Part shown: one piece after another, positions 1 to 6,564 of the stretch
How the letters are laid out: each line of letters begins with the position of its first letter
Position numbering within the stretch: position 1 is the stretch's first letter
Virus record (IMG/VR): IMGVR_UViG_3300047320_000349
Span: 1-42,646 of that record
Source: a virus
Reading direction: 5' to 3' (one strand)
Length of the DNA stretch: 42,646 nt
Program-made: the position numbers and the translations under genes
Notes under the pieces: model-generated
What the model was told of the DNA's origin: nothing
The model's database searches: none
What the model saw: only the letters and a program-made list of their open reading frames with translations

Positions 1-1191
1 TCAGCGCGCCGGCAGCGCCGGCACCGGCGCCCGTGCCAGCGCTTTCGGCACCGTGTGCTTTTTACGAAGATTGGCCTGGGCGAACAGGAACAGCATCCAC
101 ACCGGCGCCTCGTAGTAATACATGCGCGAATTCATCGGCATCGCAAAGATGACCATGGTGAGCAGGATGCCGTTGAAACAGGCGACGCGATAGAACAGCA
201 CCGCCAGCACGATCCCCACCAGCAGACCGCCGCCGCTGATCAGGTTGAAGGTGACGCCCAGGTCCTGGAAATGGCAATCGACGCAGGGTGGATGCTCGTA
301 GCCGAGCCCGATGATCTTGTCTTCCCAGCCGGTGTCCAGGTAACTAAACAGCCCGGTTTTCCAGATCGACAGGCTGCCGTCGTCGTTGTGGGCGAAGCGT
401 TCGTTCAGGTGGTCGATGATGTTCGAGGATGCCAGGAAAGCCAGGATGAACACGAACAGCGCCAGCACGTGCCAGATCCTGATGCGGTGGCTCCACAGTT
501 GCGGCAAGAGCAGCAGCATCACGCAGGTGAAATAGACGGAGGTGGCCGAACCTGTCAGCAGCAAGGTCAGCACCGTGAGGATCGCGATCCAGTACACCCG
601 CTTGCTGTAGCCTGAGGTGAACAGGAAGACGGCCAGCAGGAAAGCCGTGTTGTTGGCATAGGTACCCGGCTCCACCTGCAGGCCGGAAAAGCGGTTGATG
701 CCGACGAAATCGACCGCCGCCCGGCTCGGCGAATTGAACACCATCTCGTGCAGGTCGACGATCGGCCCGCCCAGCAGGTAGAACATGGCAACCTGCACGA
801 ACAGGGCCCCGATGCTGATCACCAATAGCCAGGTCACGGCGGTGTTGAACTCGCGCGGCCAGCGCTTGCCGGCTTCATACACCAGCACCGCACTCAGGAT
901 ATTGGCGCCGACGAAGAAGGGATAGATGAAGGACACGCGCCGGAACACGGTGGTGTGCAGGAAGATGATGCCCAGCCCCATCAGGATATAGACCGAAGGC
1001 TCGGTGATCCGGATCGGCCGCGCCAGCATGATGGGCAGCAGGCACAGCATGGTGACAGCCACCGCGAAGTAGCGCGGCCACATGGTGTTGGTGAGGCGGT
1101 CTTCGAAAGGTACGTAGAGCAGGAACACGGCGCCAAAAAAGGCGACCGCGACCGCAACGGAACGAACATTCCATGGTTGGGCGTGGCTCAT
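1..1191 (-). CDS. O-antigen ligase/polymerase-like polytopic membrane protein
   Basis: The 396-residue protein is almost entirely hydrophobic, with about ten membrane spans separated by short polar loops and one large outer loop near residues 260-310. That layout fits the Wzy/WaaL/exopolysaccharide polymerase class, which joins or ligates lipid-linked glycans in the inner membrane. The loop pattern, including a polar motif VEPGTYANN around residues 172-180 before a membrane span, resembles O-antigen ligase family proteins, but no decisive catalytic motif can be read. The stop codon is at the window edge and the ATG is at 1191, so the gene is complete. It reads away from the phage and has host-like GC content. 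It is probably part of a surface-polysaccharide locus continuing to the left. The exact sugar substrate cannot be judged. Confidence 0.6.
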   Translation of the reverse strand: MSHAQPWNVRSVAVAVAFFGAVFLLYVPFEDRLTNTMWPRYFAVAVTMLCLLPIMLARPIRITEPSVYILMGLGIIFLHTTVFRRVSFIYPFFVGANILSAVLVYEAGKRWPREFNTAVTWLLVISIGALFVQVAMFYLLGGPIVDLHEMVFNSPSRAAVDFVGINRFSGLQVEPGTYANNTAFLLAVFLFTSGYSKRVYWIAILTVLTLLLTGSATSVYFTCVMLLLLPQLWSHRIRIWHVLALFVFILAFLASSNIIDHLNERFAHNDDGSLSIWKTGLFSYLDTGWEDKIIGLGYEHPPCVDCHFQDLGVTFNLISGGGLLVGIVLAVLFYRVACFNGILLTMVIFAMPMNSRMYYYEAPVWMLFLFAQANLRKKHTVPKALARAPVPALPAR

Positions 1192-1418
1192 CGTCTGTGG
1201 AGTTGCCGCGGCCTGCGGGAGCGGATCGACGCGGTATGCCTACTATCGGGCGGCGGCGACGCGCGAGGTTTGCTCATCCTCAAAGCTCATCAGCTTTGGG
1301 TAAAGCACGCGAACGTCCAAGCAAGCAATTGCTCCAGCTCTTCTGTTTCATTGATGTCAACTAAATATGAAAAATACAAGCGCGCGAGTATTTCCCTACA
1401 CAACCTGGGAGAACTCGT

Positions 1419-1718
1419 ATGACCTTCATGCATATCCGTGATCAGGGCTTGCCGAAACATGCGCTGGGCGAGCGGCGCTTCGACGCCGCGACGGCGGACA
1501 AGGTCCGCGATGCGCTGCGGGCGCAGGGCTTGCAGACAGCGGCGCAGGCGATGGAACATCAGTGCGTCAGCCTGGCCGTTGCCCTGCGGGTACTGGGCGA
1601 GCCGGGGCGGCGCCGCGAAAAACAGGCGGCGCCGGCCGCAGCGCTTGCGCAGGCCGTCACGGAAGCGTGGTACGCCCACTTTGCCGACCTTGCCGAGTTC
1701 ACCGGCTTCCCAGCCTGA
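1419..1718 (+). CDS. Hypothetical protein, 99 aa, upstream of mutS
   Basis: This 99-residue soluble protein has an ATG at 1419 preceded by a good ribosome-binding sequence (GGGAGA, 1407-1412). I do not recognise the family. It is Ala- and Arg-rich and probably mostly helical, with an N-terminal part (residues 20-60) of two or three amphipathic helices and a C-terminal WYAHFADLAEF segment. It lies about 150 bases before the mutS start and points the same way. High GC and position suggest an ordinary host gene rather than phage cargo. Several overlapping opposite-strand reading frames here lack ribosome-binding sites and protein-like composition. Confidence 0.5.
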   Translation: MTFMHIRDQGLPKHALGERRFDAATADKVRDALRAQGLQTAAQAMEHQCVSLAVALRVLGEPGRRREKQAAPAAALAQAVTEAWYAHFADLAEFTGFPA

Positions 1719-1870
1719 CCGAGGCCACACGCCTTCTCGCAAACGGAAGGCGCACCCTGTCGGCGGCGATGCGTTGCCAAACGCGACCGTCCAGCCCTCC
1801 CGACCATTCCCGAACGCGGTAAAATGGCAACCCTGGCCGGCGCCCTGCCCGGCCTCTTGCCTACCTAGCC

Positions 1871-1963
1871 ATGAACGTCCCACGCGAAATCAATGCCGCC
1901 GCGGCCAAAAGCCTCGCGCCCGAAAAGCACACCCCGATGATGCATGGGCGTCTCCCCCTATAG
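1871..1963 (+). pseudogene. mutS: mutS, 5' stub only (about 25 codons)
   Basis: The ATG at 1871 begins a frame whose residues 17-24 read PEKHTPMM, the very conserved start of MutS in betaproteobacteria, where the next residues would normally be QQYLRIKA. Here the match stops at codon 25 (1943-1945); the frame then runs into unrelated sequence and a TAG at 1961-1963. MutS recognises mismatched bases and is normally about 860-890 residues, so more than 95% of the gene is absent from this side. A TAAAAT -10-like sequence at 1820-1825 suggests the native promoter survives. The break marks the left edge of inserted or rearranged DNA. The rest of mutS is not in the window; whether it exists to the right of the integrase is unknown. 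Identification rests on a short but distinctive motif. Confidence 0.7.
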
Positions 1964-2145
1964 AACATGGGGCGCTTTCGCAGAAGTTACGCCGAAACCT
2001 ACGCCACACGTTTCACCCCCTGCAGCAAAATCGTTTTAGCACTACACTGAGTGCAGAGGTTAAAAAGTAACTTTCTATCGCGCGACAGCAACGATGGCAG
2101 GAGCTTAAAATCGCCTCAACAATATTTCTGTTGGAAATTTCCTTA

Positions 2146-2172
2146 TGCTAAGGTACGATTCATACCTAAGCA
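2146..2172. promoter_or_regulatory. 27-bp imperfect palindrome upstream of the 2.2-3.0 kb cassette
   Basis: The arms are TGCT-A-AGGTA and TACCT-A-AGCA around a 7-bp centre, with only the A/A pair unmatched. It sits just before TTGACA (2185-2190), which is followed 17 bases later by an AT-rich ATATGG. The arrangement looks like an operator next to a promoter for the two genes that follow. A shorter hairpin (CAACA/TGTTG, 2117-2133) lies just upstream. The remainder of 1964-2145 shows no gene that I can support. Confidence 0.4.
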
Positions 2173-2184
2173 AAGAATTCGATA

Positions 2185-2790
2185 TTGACAAGACTAAGTA
2201 AGTGTGCATATGGACACTTGATATCGACAACAACGCCCCTATATACAGATCAAAGAGACGTGAAACAGTACGCTATTGCGCAGTTTGATGCGGCAAAATT
2301 TGAGGCTACAAAGGCCGCGTGGTTAGATTCAGCTGAGAGCTTGGGCATCCCTGATCTTGACTATGTGAAGCAGATCGATTGGGTAGCCCTTCATATGGAC
2401 TACGAGACTCAAGGAGACTCCTTCGCATACGGTCTGTTCGATGAAGAAAGCAATGTCGCAGTGGCAACTGTTGACATTGTCTACACTAAGCGATCCACGA
2501 ACGACGGATGGCTTAAGATGCTTCAGCTCTTTCTGGCACCTAAATATGCTCCATCGGTTGTTAGCGCTTCGCCTCAGGTGTTGACTGAAATTTTAGAGAT
2601 CTACGCTAGTTCCATTATCGGTACTGTTGAGTTGACCGGAATCCATCCGGCACGAACTGTGAAGTTGTATGCTCGCAACGACAATCTCATGTCGCTTCTA
2701 GCTGGCGTTCAACAGCGCATCAGTGCGAATGCATCAACCTCTACTACGTGCCGTTTCGAAGGTCGCTTTTTGGTCATTTCTGCAAAGTAA
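2185..2790 (+). CDS. Unknown protein, up to 201 aa, first gene of a low-GC two-gene cassette
   Basis: I do not recognise this protein. The frame is open from a TTG at 2185, but that TTG forms part of a TTGACA promoter-like box, so translation more likely begins at TTG 2218 or GTG 2260; none has a strong ribosome-binding site. The protein is soluble, acidic and mixed alpha/beta. A middle block (residues about 70-105) has the strand-rich look of an acyltransferase fold, and a C-terminal block is helical, but no catalytic motif is visible, so no function is assigned. Base composition is clearly more AT-rich than the host or phage core genes, suggesting recent acquisition. A 59-residue gene follows after 14 bases and is probably co-transcribed. 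The cassette is bounded by the mutS stub and the tRNA-His fragment. Confidence 0.55.
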   Translation: MTRLSKCAYGHLISTTTPLYTDQRDVKQYAIAQFDAAKFEATKAAWLDSAESLGIPDLDYVKQIDWVALHMDYETQGDSFAYGLFDEESNVAVATVDIVYTKRSTNDGWLKMLQLFLAPKYAPSVVSASPQVLTEILEIYASSIIGTVELTGIHPARTVKLYARNDNLMSLLAGVQQRISANASTSTTCRFEGRFLVISAK

Positions 2791-2804
2791 GCTAGGAGAA
2801 TTTC

Positions 2805-2984
2805 ATGAGTTCCAAAATCAATTTCATTACACTTGCTGCAGCTCGCAGCGTTGCTCCTGAATCTTTTGATGCAGCAATCAGGGAAGGCCTAGCTCAGGCC
2901 GCTACAAGTCTTGGAACTAAGGCCGCGCTTGAAGCACTCGGTCAGCAGCACGCATCGAACAAGGTATCTGAAAAAGCAGCTTAA
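2805..2984 (+). CDS. Small unknown protein, 59 aa, second gene of the cassette
   Basis: An ATG at 2805 has a strong ribosome-binding sequence (AGGAGAA, 2794-2800). The 59 residues are rich in alanine and serine, carry no membrane span or signal peptide, and should form one or two helices (around residues 20-48, ending ALEALGQQ). The gene begins 14 bases after the preceding stop, so the two are very likely one operon. A small partner after a larger protein is a layout seen in toxin-antitoxin, RiPP-precursor and defence modules, but nothing in the sequence chooses between them. The family is unrecognised. Confidence 0.5.
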   Translation: MSSKINFITLAAARSVAPESFDAAIREGLAQAATSLGTKAALEALGQQHASNKVSEKAA

Positions 2985-2991
2985 TTAAGGT

Positions 2992-3008
2992 AGCTCGTTA
3001 TGCGAGCT
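2992..3008 (+). terminator. Hairpin after the two-gene cassette
   Basis: AGCTCG pairs with CGAGCT around a TTATG loop, 8 bases after the stop of the small gene. The following bases (TCCCTCTT) are pyrimidine-rich but not a true U-run, so termination here would be weak. It might equally be an attachment-site feature because the tRNA-His fragment starts 16 bases further on. Confidence 0.3.
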
Positions 3009-3023
3009 TCCCTCTTGCGGGTT

Positions 3024-3073
3024 CAGGATTGTGATTCCTGTTGTCGTGGGTTCGAGTCCCATCAGCCACCCCA
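3024..3073 (+). tRNA. tRNA-His 3' half (partial; attachment-site core)
   Basis: The sequence begins exactly at the 5' side of the anticodon stem: CAGGA pairs with TCCTG around the loop TTGTGAT, giving anticodon GTG (His). The T-arm (GTGGG-TTCGAGT-CCCAT) and the acceptor 3' strand CAGCCAC followed by CCCA are intact. The acceptor 5' strand and the D-arm are missing; the bases before 3024 do not resemble them. Truncation at the anticodon stem is the classic product of an integrase that uses a tRNA 3' end as its site, and the integrase at the right end is of the P4 type, which commonly uses tRNA genes. The fragment cannot give a functional tRNA. Confidence 0.85.
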
Positions 3074-3092
3074 AGAATTCAGCAGTAAAAAC

Positions 3093-3132
3093 AACGGGTT
3101 ACAAGCTTTTCAGCTGTAACCCGTTTTTATTT
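3093..3132. terminator. Rho-independent terminator, likely bidirectional
   Basis: A long perfect stem (AACGGGTTACA with TGTAACCCGTT) encloses a loop that itself can pair AGC/GCT. On the plus strand it is followed by TTTTTATTTTT; on the minus strand the far side also gives a run of T after GTTG. It could close the tRNA-His transcript from the left and the gene pair at 3165-3692 from the right. Confidence 0.75.
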
Positions 3133-3164
3133 TTGGAAGATGAATTCCAAATTTTGGAAGATCG

Positions 3165-3401
3165 TCAATCAAGCTGTGATTGCTCCTGAATGACCGGTTC
3201 GTTCTTCAAGTCGCTGCGCAACCGGTCGGCCAGCAGCTGTGCACTGGACGATGTTGGCGTATGCCGTAGGTAGTCATGGGTGCGCAGGGTCAGCGCCCGC
3301 AAGCGAAACACCTCCCATAGGAGCGCGCGCACGTCGTCTGAAGCCCGTGCGCGGTCTTGGATCGCCAGAAGTTCTTCGCGGGTGAGAGGCGCTTTCATCA
3401 T
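3165..3401 (-). CDS. Hypothetical phage protein, 78 aa, in the SOS-boxed pair
   Basis: This small soluble protein is largely helical and charged (LTREELLAIQDRARA near the N-terminus). Two in-frame ATG codons (3399-3401 and 3396-3398) start it immediately after the stop of the upstream gene, with no gap, so it is probably translationally coupled. It shares the single promoter region carrying a LexA-type box at about 3680-3705. I recognise no family. As the last gene before the left attachment region it is in the usual place for phage accessory genes. Confidence 0.55.
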   Translation of the reverse strand: MMKAPLTREELLAIQDRARASDDVRALLWEVFRLRALTLRTHDYLRHTPTSSSAQLLADRLRSDLKNEPVIQEQSQLD

Positions 3402-3692
3402 TCAGTAGCCGATGATTTGGACCGACCATTCTTGCTCATAGCCGGCACCGGACTTATCCCGCTCGATGCCGCGGAATAACATCATGTCGACGCGCATGAG
3501 GGCGAGCTGGGCATGCTCTAGCTGTGGAATGATCGAACGCATATGCTCGTCGTCAGGCTCAACCAGAATCGCGGTCACGATCGAACCAACAGGGCCGACA
3601 CGGAGTTCACCCTCGAATCCGGGATCTTCTGTGATCTCAGCACTCTGCCGGCGGACACCAGCCTCTCGTAGGCATTTGACTATACTGTACAT
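3402..3692 (-). CDS. Hypothetical phage protein, 96 aa, with LexA box over its start
   Basis: The 96-residue protein has an alternating strand/helix pattern with an acidic middle (VEPDDEHMRSI). I cannot place it in a family; it is close to DinI-type SOS modulators in size but lacks their recognisable motifs. The ATG at 3692 lies inside a CTGT-N8-ACAG palindrome, an in-frame stop directly precedes it, and no ribosome-binding sequence is present. A TATACT box ends 6 bases before the ATG, so the mRNA may start at or very near the AUG (leaderless). It is predicted to be repressed by host LexA and induced by DNA damage together with the gene downstream. Confidence 0.6.
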   Translation of the reverse strand: MYSIVKCLREAGVRRQSAEITEDPGFEGELRVGPVGSIVTAILVEPDDEHMRSIIPQLEHAQLALMRVDMMLFRGIERDKSGAGYEQEWSVQIIGY

Positions 3693-3705
3693 TCATACAG
3701 TATAG
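3680..3705. promoter_or_regulatory. LexA (SOS) box
   Basis: CTGT (3685-3688), 8 bases, ACAG (3697-3700) matches the CTGT-N8-ACAG consensus of LexA in gamma- and betaproteobacteria, within a longer dyad TATACTGTA / TACAGTATA. It covers the start codon and the -10-like TATACT (minus strand, 3699-3704) of the leftward gene pair. The outer hexamers CTATAC and GTATAG also resemble the half-sites of the repressor operators at 32.8 and 34.7 kb, but in the opposite relative orientation. Confidence 0.75.
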
Positions 3706-3783
3706 CGCAGCAACATTCGACTGGCGCACCCCTCAGGTTTCCTCTTGCTCCTTTAAGCAGAAAAAGACGGGGACGGCATCAAC

Positions 3784-4572
3784 TTAAAACAATCCCGCAG
3801 GCTCCGCCTGACGATCCCAGCTGTAAATCACTACTTCCGATCGTTCGACCGCGCGGCCGCCTCCGCCAACAGTATAGGTAATGGGGACCGTGTCTATCTG
3901 GAAGCGCGCGAAGATCCTGCGGATTTCAGGATGGTCGTTCAGGCTTATGACAGCCTTACCCTTGAGCCGACTCAGCAAGTCGGCCATCTTCTCGTATTCT
4001 TGCAGCGGGAAATCGACACCGTATCCTTCCGTCTCCCAGTACGGCGGATCCAGGTAAAACAGCGTATGAGGACGATCATAGCGTTCCATCAATTTGAACC
4101 AGTCCATGTTCTCGATAAACGCACCGGACAGCCGCAAGTGCGCTGTCGATAGGTTCTCTTCGATCCGCAAGAGGTTGACTGGTGGCGTAGTTGTCGCTGT
4201 ACCCCAGGTTTGCCCATCGACCTTGCCACCAAATGCGTGCTGCTGGAGGTAGAAGAAACGCACGGCTCGCTGGATATCTGTCAGGGTGTCCGGCGGCGTT
4301 GCTTGGTGCCATTTGAACACCTCCCGACTGGCGAGCGCATACTTGAAGTGCCGCACGAACTCCTCAAGATGGTTTTGCACCACACGGTAGAGGCGGACCA
4401 ACTCGCCGTTGATGTCGTTGATGACCTCGACTTCAGCGGGTGGCCGCATGAAGTACAGTGCTGCCCCGCCCGCGAAGACCTCAACATAGCATTTGTGAGG
4501 CGGGAATTGTGGAATGATGTGGTTCGCCAGACGACGCTTACCGCCGATCCAGGGAATAATTGGGGTTGCCAT
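3784..4572 (-). CDS. Dam-family DNA adenine-N6 methyltransferase
   Basis: This 262-residue enzyme transfers a methyl group from S-adenosylmethionine to adenine in DNA. The order of motifs is that of D12/Dam class enzymes: PWIGGKRRL (residues 7-15) and VEVFAGGAAL (30-39) for cofactor binding, an acidic NDIN (52-55), and the catalytic DPPYW (175-179). Length is normal for the family and no motif is broken. No restriction endonuclease gene is adjacent, so it is an orphan methylase, as is frequent in temperate phages, where it may protect phage DNA or mark replication or packaging sites. The target sequence cannot be read from the protein. It lies beyond the lysis genes, in accessory-gene territory, separated from them by a strong hairpin. 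Confidence 0.9.
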   Translation of the reverse strand: MATPIIPWIGGKRRLANHIIPQFPPHKCYVEVFAGGAALYFMRPPAEVEVINDINGELVRLYRVVQNHLEEFVRHFKYALASREVFKWHQATPPDTLTDIQRAVRFFYLQQHAFGGKVDGQTWGTATTTPPVNLLRIEENLSTAHLRLSGAFIENMDWFKLMERYDRPHTLFYLDPPYWETEGYGVDFPLQEYEKMADLLSRLKGKAVISLNDHPEIRRIFARFQIDTVPITYTVGGGGRAVERSEVVIYSWDRQAEPAGLF

Positions 4573-4669
4573 TAGTAAACCTTAGCGTAGTGTTTAGTGT
4601 TAAACTTCCGCCGCCTCCCGGGAGGTGGCAGAGCTTTGCTTGGTTCACTGGCTGCGTCAGTGTATCGAG

Positions 4670-4703
4670 GCCGGCACGGGTTGTTAGCGCAACTCGTGCC
4701 GGC
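4670..4703. repeat. Strong 14-bp-stem hairpin between Dam and the 107-aa gene
   Basis: GCCGGCACGGGTTG and CAACTCGTGCCGGC form a 14-bp stem with one G.T-type mismatch and a 6-base loop. Neither side has a good T-run (plus strand: GCTCTGTCTTT), so it is at best a weak terminator; it may instead limit read-through or protect mRNA ends between the lysis genes and the methylase. Confidence 0.45.
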
Positions 4704-4712
4704 GCTCTGTCT

Positions 4713-5036
4713 TTATCCCACCATCATGCGAGATGACGGGAGGCCGGCGCTTGCCGACAAATCGTTTTCAAAAGCACGGCACTTGAGGTCGATGGTTTTC
4801 ATTTCCCCATGTCGCTCAAGCATTACGGTCATGACGCCCTGCTCTCTCAGCAGATCGAGCATCTTGGTCCAGGTCTCACGATCGACTTTCCCGACCGCGC
4901 CACATAAATAGACGACCTTATCGGTGAGATGCTTCACCTGGACGATGGCCAAGTACGGCAAACGATTTGCATAACCATTCGGCTGGTCGTAGGCGCGGAT
5001 GCTCGAGCCCTCAGTGGTCATCGTCAGATGTATCAT
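4713..5036 (-). CDS. Hypothetical phage protein, 107 aa, downstream of holin
   Basis: The protein carries the pattern VVYLCGAVGKVDRETW followed by a strand-rich MTVMLERHGEMKTID. I have seen this kind of small protein in other phages at the end of lysis or structural operons, always without a known role. There is no signal peptide or membrane span. Its ATG at 5036 comes 1 base after the holin stop, so it is translated as part of the lysis operon. A second ATG at residue 6 is possible. Its job is unknown; the position would suit a late accessory gene. Confidence 0.6.
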   Translation of the reverse strand: MIHLTMTTEGSSIRAYDQPNGYANRLPYLAIVQVKHLTDKVVYLCGAVGKVDRETWTKMLDLLREQGVMTVMLERHGEMKTIDLKCRAFENDLSASAGLPSSRMMVG

Positions 5037-5037
5037 G

Positions 5038-5559
5038 TCAGGCCACCAGTTTGCTGATCGTCGCGTCCTTCACCTGAGAGCTGCGCGAGCTGCCGAATTC
5101 GAACTGGTGTGCATCACGCAGGCACGCGCCGAAGATGCCGGAGATTGCGGACAGAAGGCCGACCACCTCACCAGGCAATTTCTCCCGGTAGACCACCAGG
5201 ACCACCAGGCAGGCGATCAGGCCAAGCACATCAAGCGCGACCATCACATCGGCGCGGCGGTTGCCGAATCCAGCCTTGTGCAGCTCCACGTCGCGCGCAC
5301 GCGCATCCTGCACGTCGACAAGGAACGCCCGCGTAAGGTCGGCGTCTTGCGCGAGCGCAGCTTGCTGGAATTCCAGAACCTTGTTCGGATCAGCCTTCAG
5401 CACCTCCAGCGCGGCGTCGCCGCTCGGCGCACCGGTGACCGTCTTGGCGATGTCGATCACCTTGCCGGCTACGTCGGCAGCCTTATCGCTGCCGGTAAAG
5501 AATTTAATTAGGGACGGCGCAAACTGCGCCAGGGTCAGGGCCAGGGTAACGGGTTCCAT
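5038..5559 (-). CDS. Holin, 3TM (GTA-type) family
   Basis: The 173-residue protein has a hydrophobic N-terminus (LALTLAQFAPSLIKFFTG), a long helical charged middle, and a C-terminal hydrophobic hairpin (residues about 105-150) with a short turn YREKLPGE. This pattern fits 3TM holins, which make lesions in the inner membrane and set the time of lysis. It sits directly after the endolysin gene with no gap. The C-terminus is polar and presumably cytoplasmic. Assignment rests on topology and gene order. Confidence 0.75.
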   Translation of the reverse strand: MEPVTLALTLAQFAPSLIKFFTGSDKAADVAGKVIDIAKTVTGAPSGDAALEVLKADPNKVLEFQQAALAQDADLTRAFLVDVQDARARDVELHKAGFGNRRADVMVALDVLGLIACLVVLVVYREKLPGEVVGLLSAISGIFGACLRDAHQFEFGSSRSSQVKDATISKLVA

Positions 5560-6120
5560 CTATGCGATCTCCACGCGGTTGAGCAGCCAGCCAAAATAGA
5601 AGTCCTCGTTTTGCAGCCTGGCCTCGGTGATGTCCAGGTAGCGCACGCCCTGCTGGCAATTGAGGGCGCGGAGGATTGCGGTTTCGCCATCGGGGCCGCG
5701 GCGGTCAAGGCAAGCGCGCAAGGCAGCCACAGTGGCCGGCCCGATGCGGCCGTCGACGCCAATGTCGGGATAATCCTTGCCTTGGCGGTTGAGCGCGTTG
5801 AGCACGCGCTGCAGCCATGGACCGGGCAGGCCTGCGCCCTGGTTCACGCCGGTGTCGAACATCTCCGCGGCGATCGGCTGCGACACCGCGTACACCTTGT
5901 CGAAGCCCGGCTTGACCAGATATTCGTTTCGGTAGATGGTCTCGGCTGTGGAGCGAGGCATCATCGACATGGCGCCCACATAGCCATTACGCCGAGCGGT
6001 GGCGGCAGTGATGCCCCACATCGTCTCCCCGCCGGCATCGTTGATGTTGAAGCTGTAGCGGCCCTCCCGGCCGATTAGCTCATCGATCATCTGCTCGATG
6101 CTCTTGCGCGAGGTGGTCAT
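5560..6120 (-). CDS. Endolysin, glycoside hydrolase family 108 type
   Basis: The 186-residue protein begins with a helix, then IGREGRYSFNINDAGGETMWG (broken here only by reading order): the Glu at residue 19 in the EGRYS stretch is the expected catalytic acid of GH108 N-acetylmuramidases, followed by the MWGIT motif at about 34-38. The C-terminal half (residues 90-185) matches the putative peptidoglycan-binding part of the family, with a DGRIGPATVAAL segment. It would cut the glycan backbone of the cell wall. No signal peptide or signal-anchor is seen, so release through the holin is expected. I chose the ATG at 6120 because it overlaps the stop of the upstream gene by four bases (ATGA). Confidence 0.88.
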   Translation of the reverse strand: MTTSRKSIEQMIDELIGREGRYSFNINDAGGETMWGITAATARRNGYVGAMSMMPRSTAETIYRNEYLVKPGFDKVYAVSQPIAAEMFDTGVNQGAGLPGPWLQRVLNALNRQGKDYPDIGVDGRIGPATVAALRACLDRRGPDGETAILRALNCQQGVRYLDITEARLQNEDFYFGWLLNRVEIA

Positions 6121-6464
6121 CGCGTCACCGTAGTCTTGAAGGCCTGCCAGATCGCCAGGGCCAGCCAGGCAGTGGCGGCCCAGGCACCGGCCTGCATCAT
6201 CTTGGCCAAGGTTTCCTTGACCATTTTGTTGCGCAGCTCGCGCCATTCAATCACCGATTCATGGTATCGGCGGTGCCCTTCAACATCTTTGGCAGGGAAG
6301 CCAGATAGCAGCAGCTCATTGGAAGCCTGCACGCTGACTACGCGCTGGGACAGTTGCTCGAAGTCGGCGCGCATGTCCAGCTGGTTGTCGCGCATTTCGG
6401 TAAGCAGAACGACGAGCGGCTGGCCACCCATTCGCTCAGCTTCGTGTTGCCATCTCTCGTTCAT
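6117..6464 (-). CDS. Small lysis-cassette membrane protein with helical N-domain
   Basis: The 115 residues form a long charged helix or coiled coil (residues 1-85) and a single C-terminal membrane segment (AGAWAATAWLALAIWQAF, about 90-107). Similar proteins occur at the head of lysis cassettes in other betaproteobacterial phages, where they are thought to act as holin partner or antiholin; that role is inference here. I chose the ATG at 6464, with GAGAG-type context after it, since the longer upstream frame runs through a conserved non-coding repeat. It overlaps the endolysin start by four bases and is the first gene after a terminator and the repeat element at 6496-6547. Confidence 0.6.
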   Translation of the reverse strand: MNERWQHEAERMGGQPLVVLLTEMRDNQLDMRADFEQLSQRVVSVQASNELLLSGFPAKDVEGHRRYHESVIEWRELRNKMVKETLAKMMQAGAWAATAWLALAIWQAFKTTVTR

Positions 6465-6495
6465 GTTTTCATGATCCCGGTTGTGGTAGGTATAT

Positions 6496-6547
6496 CCACA
6501 TGATCCGGATTTCCCTGTCTCAATTCTCGGAAAAGTGGAACAGTTTT
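6496..6547 (-). promoter_or_regulatory. Repeat element copy A (candidate late promoter/activator site)
   Basis: These 52 bases are identical at 48 positions to 19836-19887. The shared core TTCTCGGAAAAGTGGAAC also occurs at 24797-24814. Copy A lies between a leftward terminator (6565-6589) and the first lysis gene, just where a new promoter is needed. No clear sigma-70 -35/-10 pair with 17-bp spacing can be read in it, which fits an activator-dependent promoter. Confidence 0.55.
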
Positions 6548-6564
6548 GTGACGAGTGATTAGAC

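Noticed and set aside
1290-1883. 197-codon minus-strand frame over the small host gene and the mutS start
   Set aside because: It would run across the mutS promoter, has Gly/Arg-rich composition, and lacks a ribosome-binding site.
2985-3073. A complete tRNA-His gene at this position
   Set aside because: The D-arm and the 5' acceptor strand (expected GTGGCTG) are absent upstream; only the half from the anticodon stem onward is present.
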